Positions 44,813-54,289 of a DNA stretch of 64,000 nt are shown here, piece after piece; positions within the stretch are counted from its first letter, which is position 1, and every line of letters starts with the position of its first letter. Position numbers and translations under genes: made by a program. The notes beneath the pieces were generated by a model that did not search any database, was not told where the DNA came from, and was given only the letters and a program-made list of their open reading frames with translations. The stretch covers positions 62,001 to 126,000 of the forward strand of contig JANSWZ010000012.1 in assembly GCA_024743215.1 (NCBI GenBank), given 5' to 3'. The stretch comes from Alphaproteobacteria bacterium. Lineage in GTDB: Bacteria; Pseudomonadota; Alphaproteobacteria; Rhizobiales; GCA-2746425.

Positions 44813-45988
44813 TCATGGCTGCCTGTTGTCTGCTCCAAAAGTGGCCTGATACCGGTGGAACACCAGGAACAACGCCAAGACCGCGCCCGAGAGCACAAAC
44901 AGGATCATCATGCCCTGGTTCTGGAACAGCTCAAGACTGGCACCGGACGCCACCGGCCCGGCAATGCCTCCCAGAGTATAAAGCATCGCAATCGCGGTCA
45001 TGGCAGCAGGGATTTGAGGTGCATTCTGGCTTCTGCCAGCTTCAATCACGGCCAATGTGTTCAACCCGCCTGCGGCACCCCCAAGGAAAAACAACGCAAC
45101 CAGCGACACCAGCATTTGTTCCGTAAACAAAAGCACCACCAGACTGCTGCCTATAATGAAGATGATGCAGAGCATCTGAGCCAGATAGTAATTCCAGCGA
45201 TCAGCAATATAGCCCAACGCGGGCTGCAGCAATGTGCCGCCGAACCCGAATGAACTGACCAGAATGGCACTGATCTGGAGCGAAAAGTCGACATGCTCGA
45301 AATACAGCGGCAGCAAGGCGATTGCCGAATTCTCAATGAGTCCGGACACAAAAGCTGCCACCAAAGCCGTCAGAATGACGCGGATCAGGAATTTCTGCCC
45401 CGGACCTTTTCCCGGCTCCGCCTCCAATTCGGCAATTGGGCTGTGATTGGCGATGAAAAAGGCAAGCTGTCCTAAAACGGCAATGGCAATGCATATCCAG
45501 ACCACCGTCTGAAGATCCGTTCCCACGAAAAGCAGCGGGCCCAATCCAATGCCCAGCCCCATCAGCGCTTCATGCAGTCCTATCATGCGTCCGCGAACAT
45601 GCGTCGCGCTCACATGGACCACAAGTGTGTCGCAAACAATCCAGCGGATAATCAGCCCCATACCCATCGCAATGGATGACAACCCAATGAAGGCCGGGGT
45701 CGGCGACAGAACCAACATGACAAGACTTACGATGGTAAAGCAGGAGGCGAAAAGATTGGACCGATGCGGACCGACATCAGCGATCAGGCTCGGCACAAAG
45801 GGACCTGCCAGAAAGACAACGATCCAGGCTACTGCCACAAAGATTCCAATTGCAAAACTGCTCAGCGAACTGCCGGACAGAAACTGCGAAATCAGGATTG
45901 GAAACGTTCCGACCTGAATGATTTGAAACAGAAGTGAACCGGAGAACAGGGCAATTGTCTGCGTCTTGGTTCCACTAATCGTCTTCAT
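44813..45988 (-). CDS. MFS transporter
   Basis: 391 residues from ATG 45988; no clear ribosome site, and an in-frame start at 46072 exists. Twelve helices, MFS loop 2-3 motif FVPSLIADVGPHRSN near 64. YbfB/CynX-like exporter type. Substrate unknown. Confidence 0.85.
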   Translation of the reverse strand: MKTISGTKTQTIALFSGSLLFQIIQVGTFPILISQFLSGSSLSSFAIGIFVAVAWIVVFLAGPFVPSLIADVGPHRSNLFASCFTIVSLVMLVLSPTPAFIGLSSIAMGMGLIIRWIVCDTLVVHVSATHVRGRMIGLHEALMGLGIGLGPLLFVGTDLQTVVWICIAIAVLGQLAFFIANHSPIAELEAEPGKGPGQKFLIRVILTALVAAFVSGLIENSAIALLPLYFEHVDFSLQISAILVSSFGFGGTLLQPALGYIADRWNYYLAQMLCIIFIIGSSLVVLLFTEQMLVSLVALFFLGGAAGGLNTLAVIEAGRSQNAPQIPAAMTAIAMLYTLGGIAGPVASGASLELFQNQGMMILFVLSGAVLALFLVFHRYQATFGADNRQP

Positions 45989-46337
45989 AAGGTCTGTCTG
46001 GATGAGTTTGGCCAACAGAGGTAGGCCGAACGATTTTGCTGAATTTATGGTGCGAACGTGAAGCGCCCGCACTGTCTGTCTCCATTGCCAGTTTAAAGCC
46101 CATGAGCCCCCCCTTCGCTACAAAATTCTTTAAGAAAACGTCAAAAAACGCGCATTAACCATAAAAATTATCGTTGAGGGTGTTGAAAAACCCGAAAATT
46201 CAGCGCATTTATATAAAAGTTAAAATAAATTTAATTTAAATACATCTAATAAGAAGCAACTACAGGTTGCCACATCCGGTCAAAACAACGCAAGAGTTTA
46301 GTCGCTGTAGCGAAAATGTTATGAGTAAGGATTGACC
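45989..46337. other. AT-rich intergenic region
   Basis: 349 bases between the MFS start and the unrecognised 46338 gene. The stretch 46190-46260 is strongly AT-rich (TTAAATACATC, TTTATATAAAAG) and should hold the divergent promoters. No gene supported. Confidence 0.5.
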
Positions 46338-47351
46338 ATGTCGTCTCGGACACCACCGGTGGACACCTCCCAGGTTCGCCAATCGTCAGAACTGAAATAC
46401 GCCCCATCTCTTCGCGAACAGCCCAAACCCGGCATTGGCCCACAGGGTCCTGCCCCTTATGGCAAGAGCGGCACTGGCGTTGGTCTGAATGGCCGCAAGA
46501 CGGATGCCCAGACCATCGAAGAAACCAAGACCTGGATGATGCGTGAGTTGCCTTGCGTGGCCGGTCGACGCGAGCTGAATCGTGGCCGCTACATGGTGCG
46601 TTCTGCCACCAGAGCCAATGTCCCTGAAATATTTGCTGACTTCAAAACCCAGCTTGAACAGGGCAACGTTGTTGCCTGTCTCTACGTATTCAACGATCCG
46701 CGCTATTATGAAGGAAGCTCGCAAACATCAGACGTGTTTCACTTCCTCGCCGAGCAGATGCAGGGCATCACGCAGGTGAAAGCCCGGGATTTGGCCAATG
46801 GTGCAGCGTTGACAAACTCTGTTGAGTTGCGCTGCCCGGTTACCAATCAGCGCACATTGTATGATGATTTTGAAAGCATCGCCTTTTGCCCGCAATCGGG
46901 TGTCAAATCGGACATGCTCTATGACCCGTTGATGTACGCACCTTTCCCGAGCGTCAACATGTCCTCCGACGTCTATGCTTTTTCAAAATTCGTGGCTGAC
47001 AGTGCGTTGAGTTCAATAGGCAAGCCGGTCTATGAGGAAACCGATATGACTCGGGTTTCAAGGCTGTTTTCACAATGCGTAGCCCGTTGGCAACGTGTAG
47101 CAACAACGACCATCCGCAACTACGAAGCCATGACCGACACTGCTATTTGCCCGGTCCATGTCACCGATGACGAAAAATACTGGATTGCCTTTCACAAGGA
47201 TCCAGCCTTTGCGGAGCAGAAAAAAGAGATCCACCGGCACGAGCTTCCCGTGGGCTATGGCGCCCGGATTACGGACCGCTGGTTGCGCTATTTTGAGGGC
47301 GATACAGAGTTTGTTGCGAGCGGGCTTGCCCGCGACGGCGAAAGAGTTTGA
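46338..47351 (+). CDS. Unrecognised conserved-looking protein with paired cysteines
   Basis: 337 residues from ATG 46338 (AAGG upstream). The first 55 residues are Pro/Gly-rich and probably disordered; the rest looks folded (ANVPEIFADFKTQLEQGNVV near 93, FHFLAEQMQGITQVKARDLA near 135). Cysteines lie in ELPCVAG, RCPVTNQ, FCPQSG, QCVARW and ICPVHV, a spacing that could bind metal or form disulfides. No transmembrane segment or signal peptide. I do not recognise the family. The MarR gene 132 bases downstream has a cysteine-rich tail and may be linked. Confidence 0.75.
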   Translation: MSSRTPPVDTSQVRQSSELKYAPSLREQPKPGIGPQGPAPYGKSGTGVGLNGRKTDAQTIEETKTWMMRELPCVAGRRELNRGRYMVRSATRANVPEIFADFKTQLEQGNVVACLYVFNDPRYYEGSSQTSDVFHFLAEQMQGITQVKARDLANGAALTNSVELRCPVTNQRTLYDDFESIAFCPQSGVKSDMLYDPLMYAPFPSVNMSSDVYAFSKFVADSALSSIGKPVYEETDMTRVSRLFSQCVARWQRVATTTIRNYEAMTDTAICPVHVTDDEKYWIAFHKDPAFAEQKKEIHRHELPVGYGARITDRWLRYFEGDTEFVASGLARDGERV

Positions 47352-47482
47352 TAACCATAAAATGAGTTTTTTGCGATTTAGAGTGGGGCAAAATACAATT
47401 TTACTCTGATCTGGCTTTACTCGAACACCCTGTAGATGCAACTTGTAGCCGTCGGGTATTATAGAGTAAGTGGGTCACGATT

Positions 47483-48091
47483 TTGGTCGGACAGCAAAAC
47501 GCTATTTCAGAATCGTCTGATAAATTCGTCGAAAATGTTTTCGGCGTGTTTGCGCGTGCGCTCAGCGACAAAATGGACAACGCCGTTCAAGCCTCTGTCA
47601 ACCTCAGCAATTCTGCCTGTTACTCCATCGTTCAGATTGGCTCAGAGCCCAATGCATCAATAGAAACCCTGCGCAAAATGCTGTCTTTGGAGCATTCTTC
47701 CGTTGTGCGGCTTGTAACCGGCCTTGAAAAAAAGGGGCTGGTGCAGCGCATCAGGGGTACAGCTCATGACAGGCGCGAAGTGTGCGTGGTTCTCACTGAT
47801 GCAGGCGAAACATGTTTCACAGACATCCTGAACGCGCGAAGCAAAGTGCTTAAGAAAGCCATTGGCCGTCTGGACGCGGAAGAAAAAGTGACGATGCTTG
47901 GCATCATTGGTAAAATGATGCCCGCCATTGTGGTTGGTGGCGATGACCAGCACTATGTCTGCCGCCTATGCGACCTTGAAGTTTGCCCCCAGGAAAAATG
48001 TCCCGTTAATCTGGCACATCCGGAATTTTACGAACTTCCACCTGAACCTTTCAAGCGTAAGACATCGTGTAAGGCTGGTACTGTGAACTAG
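47483..48091 (+). CDS. MarR family regulator with cysteine-rich C-terminus
   Basis: 202 residues from TTG 47483; start uncertain, the next ATG is at codon 31. wHTH (PNASIETLRKMLSLEHSSVV near 57-76, RLVTGLEKKGLVQRIRGTAH near 77-96). The C-terminus adds CRLCDLEVCPQEKCPVN (near 167-183), four cysteines in a CxxCx4CxxxxC pattern, likely a metal or redox sensor. Confidence 0.82.
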   Translation: MVGQQNAISESSDKFVENVFGVFARALSDKMDNAVQASVNLSNSACYSIVQIGSEPNASIETLRKMLSLEHSSVVRLVTGLEKKGLVQRIRGTAHDRREVCVVLTDAGETCFTDILNARSKVLKKAIGRLDAEEKVTMLGIIGKMMPAIVVGGDDQHYVCRLCDLEVCPQEKCPVNLAHPEFYELPPEPFKRKTSCKAGTVN

Positions 48092-48150
48092 CACCTATTG
48101 CTGTCGGGCGAGAGGTCACGTTTGCCAGCCCACAATACCAACCAATTTCT

Positions 48151-48429
48151 TTAAATATATTGCCTGATCAAACCTGTATGAACATTGATCATGCTGTCAC
48201 CTTCAGACAATTCCTCAATCATATTCAGTGAAAAATTGATCATGGCAGTCTTGTCGTCTTCGTTTTTTGCCTGAAAACCAACAATCTTGTCAAAGAGCAT
48301 GCCAACAGCTTTGTCAGCTTCACTCATCTTGTTCTCGGTCGTGTCTGAATTCAGCATATTCTGCAGCGAAACTCTGTAGTTTCGAAAGGCTTCAATCAGC
48401 TCGCCAAGGCTATCGGATTTTGATTCCAT
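48151..48429 (-). CDS. Small hypothetical protein
   Basis: 92 residues from ATG 48429; GTG 48444 is an alternative start. Charged and helical, no signal peptide (GELIEAFRNYRVSLQNMLNS, SEADKAVGMLFDKIVGFQAK). No family recognised. Convergent with the MarR gene. Confidence 0.55.
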   Translation of the reverse strand: MESKSDSLGELIEAFRNYRVSLQNMLNSDTTENKMSEADKAVGMLFDKIVGFQAKNEDDKTAMINFSLNMIEELSEGDSMINVHTGLIRQYI

Positions 48430-48623
48430 CTTTGTAAGCAACACTTTTGTCGTCCACTTAATTACTGAACACTTTAGGTGGTACTTGTATAAATATGCCT
48501 ATCTGCCAACACAACGATTCAATTATTAAATGAGTATGCATGTAGATTGCATACTTATTTCTACCTGCCGTTGCTTTTCAGAAATTTGGGAAACCGCCGC
48601 AAGCCAACCGCAGGAAAACCGTC

Positions 48624-49967
48624 CTACAACGCCTCTAAAAACGCTTTTGCAGCGGCTCCGTGTTCATGGCGCAAACGGCCGATATCCATGGAAACAGGCA
48701 TGGCATCTTCAACCGTCCAGCGCCCGCCAATCATCACCCGGTCGGCTGAATGCGCCCCGCACAACACCAAGCCCGCCAACGGATCACCGACACCGGAAAA
48801 GCGTAATTCATCCAGCGTATAAAGTGCCAAATCCGCTTGCATACCAACATCGATCCGCCCGATATCGTCTCGGCCAAGGCATTTCGCCGACCCCTCTGTC
48901 GCCCAACGAAAACAATCCTGATGTGTGACCGAGGCGGCATCATATGTGAGTCGATTGATCATCAGTGCGTGGCGGATACTCTCCATGAGGTTGGAATTGT
49001 CATTCGACGCCGAGCCGTCAACGCCCAATCCCACTGGTGATCCGGCAGCTTCCAGTTCCTTTGTACGGCACTGTCCCGAGGCCAGCGTCATATTGGAGGT
49101 CGGACAATGGCAAACGCCAACCTTGTGCCGACCAAGACGCTGAACTTCCTCGTCATTGAAGTGAATGCCATGAGCCAGCCAGACCCGGTGGTTAAGCCAA
49201 CCCACATCTTCCAGATAATCAACCGGACGCATACCGTAATTGGCCACACAATAGGCATCCTCATCCAACGTTTCTGCAAGATGTGTATGCAGCCGGCAAT
49301 CGTGTTTTTCCGCCAGGGCAGCACTTTCCGTCATAAGCCTGCGCGACACGGTAAAGGGCGCACAGGGCGCAAGAGCAACTCGAAACTGTGCGCCATCCGA
49401 CATATCGTGATAGCGGCCGATCACCCGCTCGCAATCAGCCAGGATGGCGTCTTCATCCTGTACCACACTGTCAGGTGGCAAACCGCCATCCTTGACACTC
49501 AGATTCATGGATCCCCGTGTCAGAGTCATTCGGATACCAAGTTTCTCAGCCTCTTCCACCTGAATATCCATCGCCTCTTCAAGGCCGTCGGGATAAAGAT
49601 ATTGATGGTCGGATGCACAGGTGGAGCCCGACATCATCAATTCCGTCAGGGCCAGCCGCGTGGCCAGTCGAAATGCGTCCGGCTTCACATTCTTTGCCCA
49701 GATCGGATAGAGCGCCTGAAGCCAGGGAAACAGCTCCTTGTTGATCGCTGCAGGATGTGCACGGGTGAGTGTCTGGAAAAAATGATGGTGGGTGTTGATC
49801 AGACCGGGAATGACGACATGGCGACTTGCGTCAAAAACAGCAATTTCATTGCCTTCAGGCGCACCGCCCATTGGTACAAGCTCGGTAATCTTGCCCTTAT
49901 CGACAACCACTCCGCCAGCGGCATTTTCTGCCAGAACCGCCAACGGATTCTTGATCCACAAAGCCAT
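48624..49967 (-). CDS. 8-oxoguanine deaminase/TRZ-ATZ family amidohydrolase
   Basis: 447 residues from ATG 49967 (GGGAG upstream). Metal motifs HHHFFQTLTRAHP near 68, HTHLAETLDEDAY near 219, LAHGIHFNDEEV near 256 and GVDGSASNDNSNLM near 307. Closest in character to 8-oxoguanine deaminase of Pseudomonas. Deaminates a purine or triazine. Stands alone; the HAD gene upstream is divergent. Confidence 0.88.
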   Translation of the reverse strand: MALWIKNPLAVLAENAAGGVVVDKGKITELVPMGGAPEGNEIAVFDASRHVVIPGLINTHHHFFQTLTRAHPAAINKELFPWLQALYPIWAKNVKPDAFRLATRLALTELMMSGSTCASDHQYLYPDGLEEAMDIQVEEAEKLGIRMTLTRGSMNLSVKDGGLPPDSVVQDEDAILADCERVIGRYHDMSDGAQFRVALAPCAPFTVSRRLMTESAALAEKHDCRLHTHLAETLDEDAYCVANYGMRPVDYLEDVGWLNHRVWLAHGIHFNDEEVQRLGRHKVGVCHCPTSNMTLASGQCRTKELEAAGSPVGLGVDGSASNDNSNLMESIRHALMINRLTYDAASVTHQDCFRWATEGSAKCLGRDDIGRIDVGMQADLALYTLDELRFSGVGDPLAGLVLCGAHSADRVMIGGRWTVEDAMPVSMDIGRLRHEHGAAAKAFLEAL

Positions 49968-50119
49968 CTTGAAAACTCCCCGAAATACAGTCTTCTTTGT
50001 ATGCGGCATCCCAATAATATTGGCAATGAGGACGAAAGCAGGTTCCCGACTGTTTTCCTTCAAAAATCGGAGGCTAATGCCCTATCAAAACGGCCGCCTC
50101 TGCTTTAAAGCAACAATCT

Positions 50120-51058
50120 ATGAGCAACCGTTTCGCCAGCCTTGAAAACCCCTTCCCGACCCTGTCCAGCAGCGACGCGTTTGCGTTTTACGAAAACGCA
50201 CGCGGACGACTTCCAAGCGCCCATTTTCCCGCTCAATCAGTTCATGCAAATGATCTGGGCGAACTGGCAGACCAGTTCGATGTCTTTGTGTTCGATGCTT
50301 TTGGCGTTCTGAACAGGGGAGCAGACGCCGTTCCTGGAGCCGCCCAACGTGTGAAGGCTCTTCAGGAGCTTGGCAAAAAAACCCTTGTTCTGACCAATGG
50401 CGCCAGCTTTACACCTGAAAAATCACAGGCAAAATTTGACCGCCTGAATATGGCATTTGCGCTGGAAGATATTGTCCCCAGCAGACTGGCGGCCATACGG
50501 GCTCTGCGCGCCCACACAGAAATTTCAACATGGGGCGTCATTACCGGGTTTCCATTGAACGAGGACGAGTTACCCGTTCCATTCATCGCATTGAATCAGG
50601 CCCCGGAGATGTTTGATACCGTCGATGGCTTCCTGTTCTTGAGCGCCATCGGATACAAGCCTGAGCAGTTAGACTATCTGCGCAACAGTTTGAAGAAAAA
50701 ACCACGCCCGTTGATTGTCGCAAATCCGGATGTTGTGGCACCTCAAGACGGGTTCTTTTCGCTGGAACCGGGATTCTTTTCCCACAATCTGGCAGATGAG
50801 CTGAACATGGCTCCTGAATTTCACGGAAAGCCATTTGGCTCAGTCTTCGAGATTGTCCAGGAACGCATCCCTCAATCTGTCCCACCATCACGCATCGCCA
50901 TGATGGGTGATACTTTGCATACCGATATTCTGGGAGCGGCGGCAGCTGGTTGGCGAACCGTTCTTGTTACCGATCATGGCCTGTTCGCGGGCGAAAATGT
51001 GCAAAACTACATAGACCAAAGCGGCATTGTTCCAGACTTCATAGTACCAGCGATTTAA
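50120..51058 (+). CDS. HAD-superfamily IIA (NagD-like) hydrolase
   Basis: 312 residues, ATG 50120. The first HAD motif is VFDAFGVLNRG (D59-A60-F61), where the usual second Asp of DxD is Phe; motif II LVLTNGAS near 91, motif IV MMGDTLHTDILGAAAAG near 257-273. The lost general acid is seen in the TIGR01459-type subfamily of this group, so catalysis may be altered. Confidence 0.85.
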   Translation: MSNRFASLENPFPTLSSSDAFAFYENARGRLPSAHFPAQSVHANDLGELADQFDVFVFDAFGVLNRGADAVPGAAQRVKALQELGKKTLVLTNGASFTPEKSQAKFDRLNMAFALEDIVPSRLAAIRALRAHTEISTWGVITGFPLNEDELPVPFIALNQAPEMFDTVDGFLFLSAIGYKPEQLDYLRNSLKKKPRPLIVANPDVVAPQDGFFSLEPGFFSHNLADELNMAPEFHGKPFGSVFEIVQERIPQSVPPSRIAMMGDTLHTDILGAAAAGWRTVLVTDHGLFAGENVQNYIDQSGIVPDFIVPAI

Positions 51059-51070
51059 GGCATCCTGACC

Positions 51071-51847
51071 CTATCCGGCCTGCCCGGCGACCCGGTTGAC
51101 CGGTCGACCGTTTAGCGGATCCTCAGGTTTTTCCTCTGGCTCTCCCAAAGGCTGGCCCAATGACTGGCCCAATGACTGGCCCAATGACTGGCCCAATGAC
51201 TGGCCATGAAATCCAGCCATCAAATCATGGAATTTCTCGCCCTGAATGGCCACGTGATCACGCAGCAAGCGCCCCGTCGTCTCGGCATCCCCGGCCTCCA
51301 GGGCTAACAGGATGGCCTTGTGCTCATCCATCGATTGCACCATGCGACCGCGCACCCGCAATTGCAGCCGCCGAAACGGCTGAAGGCGTTTGTGAAGCCG
51401 ATTTGCTTCACCAGTCAGAAAGCCATTACCGCTCGCCTGATACAGCAGATTGTGAAACCGTTCATTGGCCCGGTAATAGGCATCTGTATCGCCAACTTCC
51501 AACGCGGAAACACAGCCACTTTCCGCAGCTTTGAGATCGACCAGATGCGTGTCCGTCAACCGCCGTGCTGCCAGACGCCCGCACAGGCATTCAAGCTCTG
51601 CCATGACTTCAAACATTTCTACCAGTTCCACAAAACTCGGATGGCGCACAAAGGCACCTCGGCGTGGAATAAGGTCGACAAGGCCGGTGGCCGCCAGCAT
51701 CTGCAACGCTTCACGAATAGGAGTACGAGAGACCTCGAATTGCTCTGCCAGCCGAAGCTCATCAAGACGCAAACCATCGACATAGGAACCAGTCAGAATT
51801 GCCTGTTCCAGATTTTGGCGGATGTGATCGGCAGCACGTGCGGGCAT
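51071..51847 (-). CDS. GntR (FCD/FadR-type) regulator, MatR-like
   Basis: 258 residues from ATG 51847; ATG 51862 or 51868 are alternatives. HTH DELRLAEQFEVSRTPIREAL near 28-47, FCD domain to about 215. The C-terminus has four perfect GQSL repeats then GQPL (12-bp DNA repeat at 51152-51199). Divergent from malonyl-CoA decarboxylase at 52056; MatR regulators of mat operons are this type. Confidence 0.85.
   Translation of the reverse strand: MPARAADHIRQNLEQAILTGSYVDGLRLDELRLAEQFEVSRTPIREALQMLAATGLVDLIPRRGAFVRHPSFVELVEMFEVMAELECLCGRLAARRLTDTHLVDLKAAESGCVSALEVGDTDAYYRANERFHNLLYQASGNGFLTGEANRLHKRLQPFRRLQLRVRGRMVQSMDEHKAILLALEAGDAETTGRLLRDHVAIQGEKFHDLMAGFHGQSLGQSLGQSLGQSLGQPLGEPEEKPEDPLNGRPVNRVAGQAG
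51152..51199. repeat. Four perfect 12-bp tandem repeats
   Basis: CTGGCCCAATGA repeated four times without change inside the GntR gene, encoding GQSL units in the disordered tail. A fifth degenerate unit (GQPL) flanks it on the C-terminal side. In-frame unit length means copy number can change without frameshift. Confidence 0.95.
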
Positions 51848-51879
51848 AGATAACTCTAACATCTTCATAATTATGCAAC

Positions 51880-51931
51880 AAGAATATTCTTGTATACAAA
51901 AACTTGACACTGTAAGCGCAAACGATATCCT
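51880..51931 (+). promoter_or_regulatory. Promoter and GntR operator of malonyl-CoA decarboxylase
   Basis: TTGACA (51904-51909), 16 bases, TATCCT (51926-51931) on the plus strand, 125 bases before the MCD start. Just upstream are TTGTATACAA (51890-51899), a typical FCD-GntR palindrome, and AAGAATATTCTT (51880-51891). Confidence 0.6.
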
Positions 51932-52055
51932 GCGGCTCATTGAAACAGAGCACACACACATTTTTGCGACAAAACAATTCTAACCTGCCTGGGGGCGGCG
52001 ACTACCTGAAAAGGCATGACCCAACCAGGTCCGGCCATAGATAAAAGGATAGCAA

Positions 52056-53429
52056 ATGCCACGTTCCGGTTTCTTTCAGGACCTTCTTGGCTCCGTTTTT
52101 GAACGGAGTAGCGTTCTCCGCTCCATAAATGACAATCGCCCCATTGACGAACTTTGCGATGCATTGCTGTCCAACCGCGGAGAAGTATCTGCCCGTAAAA
52201 TCGGAACCGCATTGCTGGAGCGCTACGAAAAACTGGACACAGAGCAAAAGGCCGCATTCTTCACCTATCTCAACGACAATCTGGATGTGGATGTTGAGGC
52301 CGTCAAAGCGGCGGCAGATGCTTATGCCACTGATCCAAGCCCCGCAAATCTAGAGGCTTTGATGAAGACATCAGAGCCTCAGCGACAGGAACTGCTGCGC
52401 CGTCTCAATCAGGGATCAGACGCCACTGGCCGCATCGTAAACATGCGCAAGGATTTGCTGGGTATGCTGCGCCAGAACCCGGCCCTGCGTCGTACAGATC
52501 TGGATTTCGACCACCTTCTGGCATCCTGGTTCAACCGCGGTTTTCTGGTATTGCGACGGATTTCCTGGGAAACGCCAGCCAACATTCTAGAAAAGATCAT
52601 CGAATATGAAGCGGTTCATGCCATCAATGATTGGGCAGATCTGCGCGGTCGTTTGGAGCCGGAAGATCGTCGTTGCTTTGCGTTCTTTCACCCATCCATG
52701 CCAGGCGAACCATTGGTCTTTGTGGAAGTGGCCTTGTCCAAGGGCATACCGGATTCCATTCAATCCGTTCTTTCGCAAACCCGCCCCTCTCTGGCTGGTG
52801 AGGATGCGAACACCGCTGTGTTCTATTCTATCTCAAACTGTCAGGCAGGCCTGCGCGGGATTTCCTTCGGCAACTCACTCATAAAACAGGTGGTCGATGA
52901 TTTGTCTGTTGCCCTGCCAAATCTGAAAACCTTTGTCACATTGTCTCCGGTCCCGGGCTTTTCCAAATGGGTCATGGGCGAGGTTGCAGAAAATCCTGAT
53001 CATCCCGCTCAAAAACTTTTGGACACTGAATCGAACCCCGAACTGGCAGAACAGTTCGCGGCCTACTATCTGGCACGCGCAAAGCGCGGCGATGCATTGC
53101 CGATTGATCCGGTTGCTCGCTTCCACCTTGGAAATGGCGCACAACTGCATGCCATCCTGTCGGAAGCAGACACATCAGAAAAGGGCCTGCAGCAAAGCTT
53201 CGGCGTCATGGTGAATTACATGTACCGGCTGGGCCGTGTTGAAGCCAACCATCAGGCCTTTGCAGAATCAGCCACAATTGCCCAGAGCTCGGCGGTCACA
53301 AGTCTTGCCCAAAAAGCCGAAAAGCTGATTTCTCAGGCAGCGCCCGCTTCAGTGCCGGCACCCGTTATTGCCCCGATCTCTGAACCGGACGATGAGGCCA
53401 AGCCGACTTCACAATCTGCCAATGGCTAA
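52056..53429 (+). CDS. Malonyl-CoA decarboxylase
   Basis: 457 residues, AAAGGA site before ATG 52056. Matches the MCD family throughout: HLLASWFNRGFLVLRRISWE near 151-170, FAFFHPSMPGEPLVFVEVAL near 209-228, FVTLSPVPGFSKWV near 294. Converts malonyl-CoA to acetyl-CoA. Pro-rich tail of about 20 residues. Regulated by the divergent GntR; no malonate transporter or synthetase is in the window. Confidence 0.95.
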   Translation: MPRSGFFQDLLGSVFERSSVLRSINDNRPIDELCDALLSNRGEVSARKIGTALLERYEKLDTEQKAAFFTYLNDNLDVDVEAVKAAADAYATDPSPANLEALMKTSEPQRQELLRRLNQGSDATGRIVNMRKDLLGMLRQNPALRRTDLDFDHLLASWFNRGFLVLRRISWETPANILEKIIEYEAVHAINDWADLRGRLEPEDRRCFAFFHPSMPGEPLVFVEVALSKGIPDSIQSVLSQTRPSLAGEDANTAVFYSISNCQAGLRGISFGNSLIKQVVDDLSVALPNLKTFVTLSPVPGFSKWVMGEVAENPDHPAQKLLDTESNPELAEQFAAYYLARAKRGDALPIDPVARFHLGNGAQLHAILSEADTSEKGLQQSFGVMVNYMYRLGRVEANHQAFAESATIAQSSAVTSLAQKAEKLISQAAPASVPAPVIAPISEPDDEAKPTSQSANG

Positions 53430-53571
53430 GGCACTCAAGGGTGCATTTTTTGGACAATTTTCAAGAGAGTAAACGGCTAATCCTGATTGAGGACAGCACA
53501 CCACCAATTGCAAGCCTGTGAAATCTGTCGCATAGAGTGCTGTATTCCACTCAACGGCTCGGGTCCTAAAA

Positions 53572-54168
53572 ATGAAATCACTGGTGGTCTATTGCCATCC
53601 CTGCGCGGACAGCTTTTCAGCGGCCATGAAACAGACAGTTGTCGCAGCGCTTACTGATTCAGGTCATGAAGTGCGGCTGATCGACCTGTACGCCGAAAAC
53701 TTCAACCCTGTGATGTGTGATCAGGAACGGCGCGAATATCATGATGCAGGAACCAACGAACTGCCGGTCGCAGACCATATCGCTGCCATTCGCTGGTGTG
53801 ACACACTCGTCTTCGTTTACCCAACCTGGTGGTATGGGCTGCCTGCCATGCTGAAAGGTTGGCTTGACCGTGTCTGGGTGCCTCATGTGACATTCATCAT
53901 GCCAACGGACACCACCCCCATTCGCCCCAATATGCAGCACATCAAGCGGTTGGCTGCGGTCACCACATGTGGTGCCCCATGGACCGTCTCCAAACTCATT
54001 GGTGAGCCGGGTAAAAAAACAATCCTGAGAGGCATTCGCGCATTATGCACTCCAGGTTGCAAAACCCTCTATCTGGCCCACTACAAGATGGATACAACCA
54101 GCCAAACAGCGCTGAAATCCTACCTTTTGAAGATTGATCGCAAGATTCGCAAGTTTGCACTTAATTGA
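53572..54168 (+). CDS. Flavodoxin-fold NAD(P)H quinone reductase
   Basis: 198 residues. MKSLVVYCHPCADSFSAAMK start and YPTWWYGLPAMLKGWLDRVW near 83-102. Clear paralog of the protein at 18233. Followed by a MarR gene at 54290 that may control it. Confidence 0.85.
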   Translation: MKSLVVYCHPCADSFSAAMKQTVVAALTDSGHEVRLIDLYAENFNPVMCDQERREYHDAGTNELPVADHIAAIRWCDTLVFVYPTWWYGLPAMLKGWLDRVWVPHVTFIMPTDTTPIRPNMQHIKRLAAVTTCGAPWTVSKLIGEPGKKTILRGIRALCTPGCKTLYLAHYKMDTTSQTALKSYLLKIDRKIRKFALN

Positions 54169-54289
54169 CTGGTCAGAATACTTATCTGCATTGTGTCACG
54201 GGACTGTCATCTGAATAATTTAAGGGAAGAGTTAAGGCGGGTAACTATCTCGTTTTTTGGGGCAACACGCATCAACGGTGGACATACTC

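Noticed and set aside
51152-51199. CRISPR or regulatory array
   Set aside because: 12-bp direct repeats without spacers, in frame inside a coding sequence.
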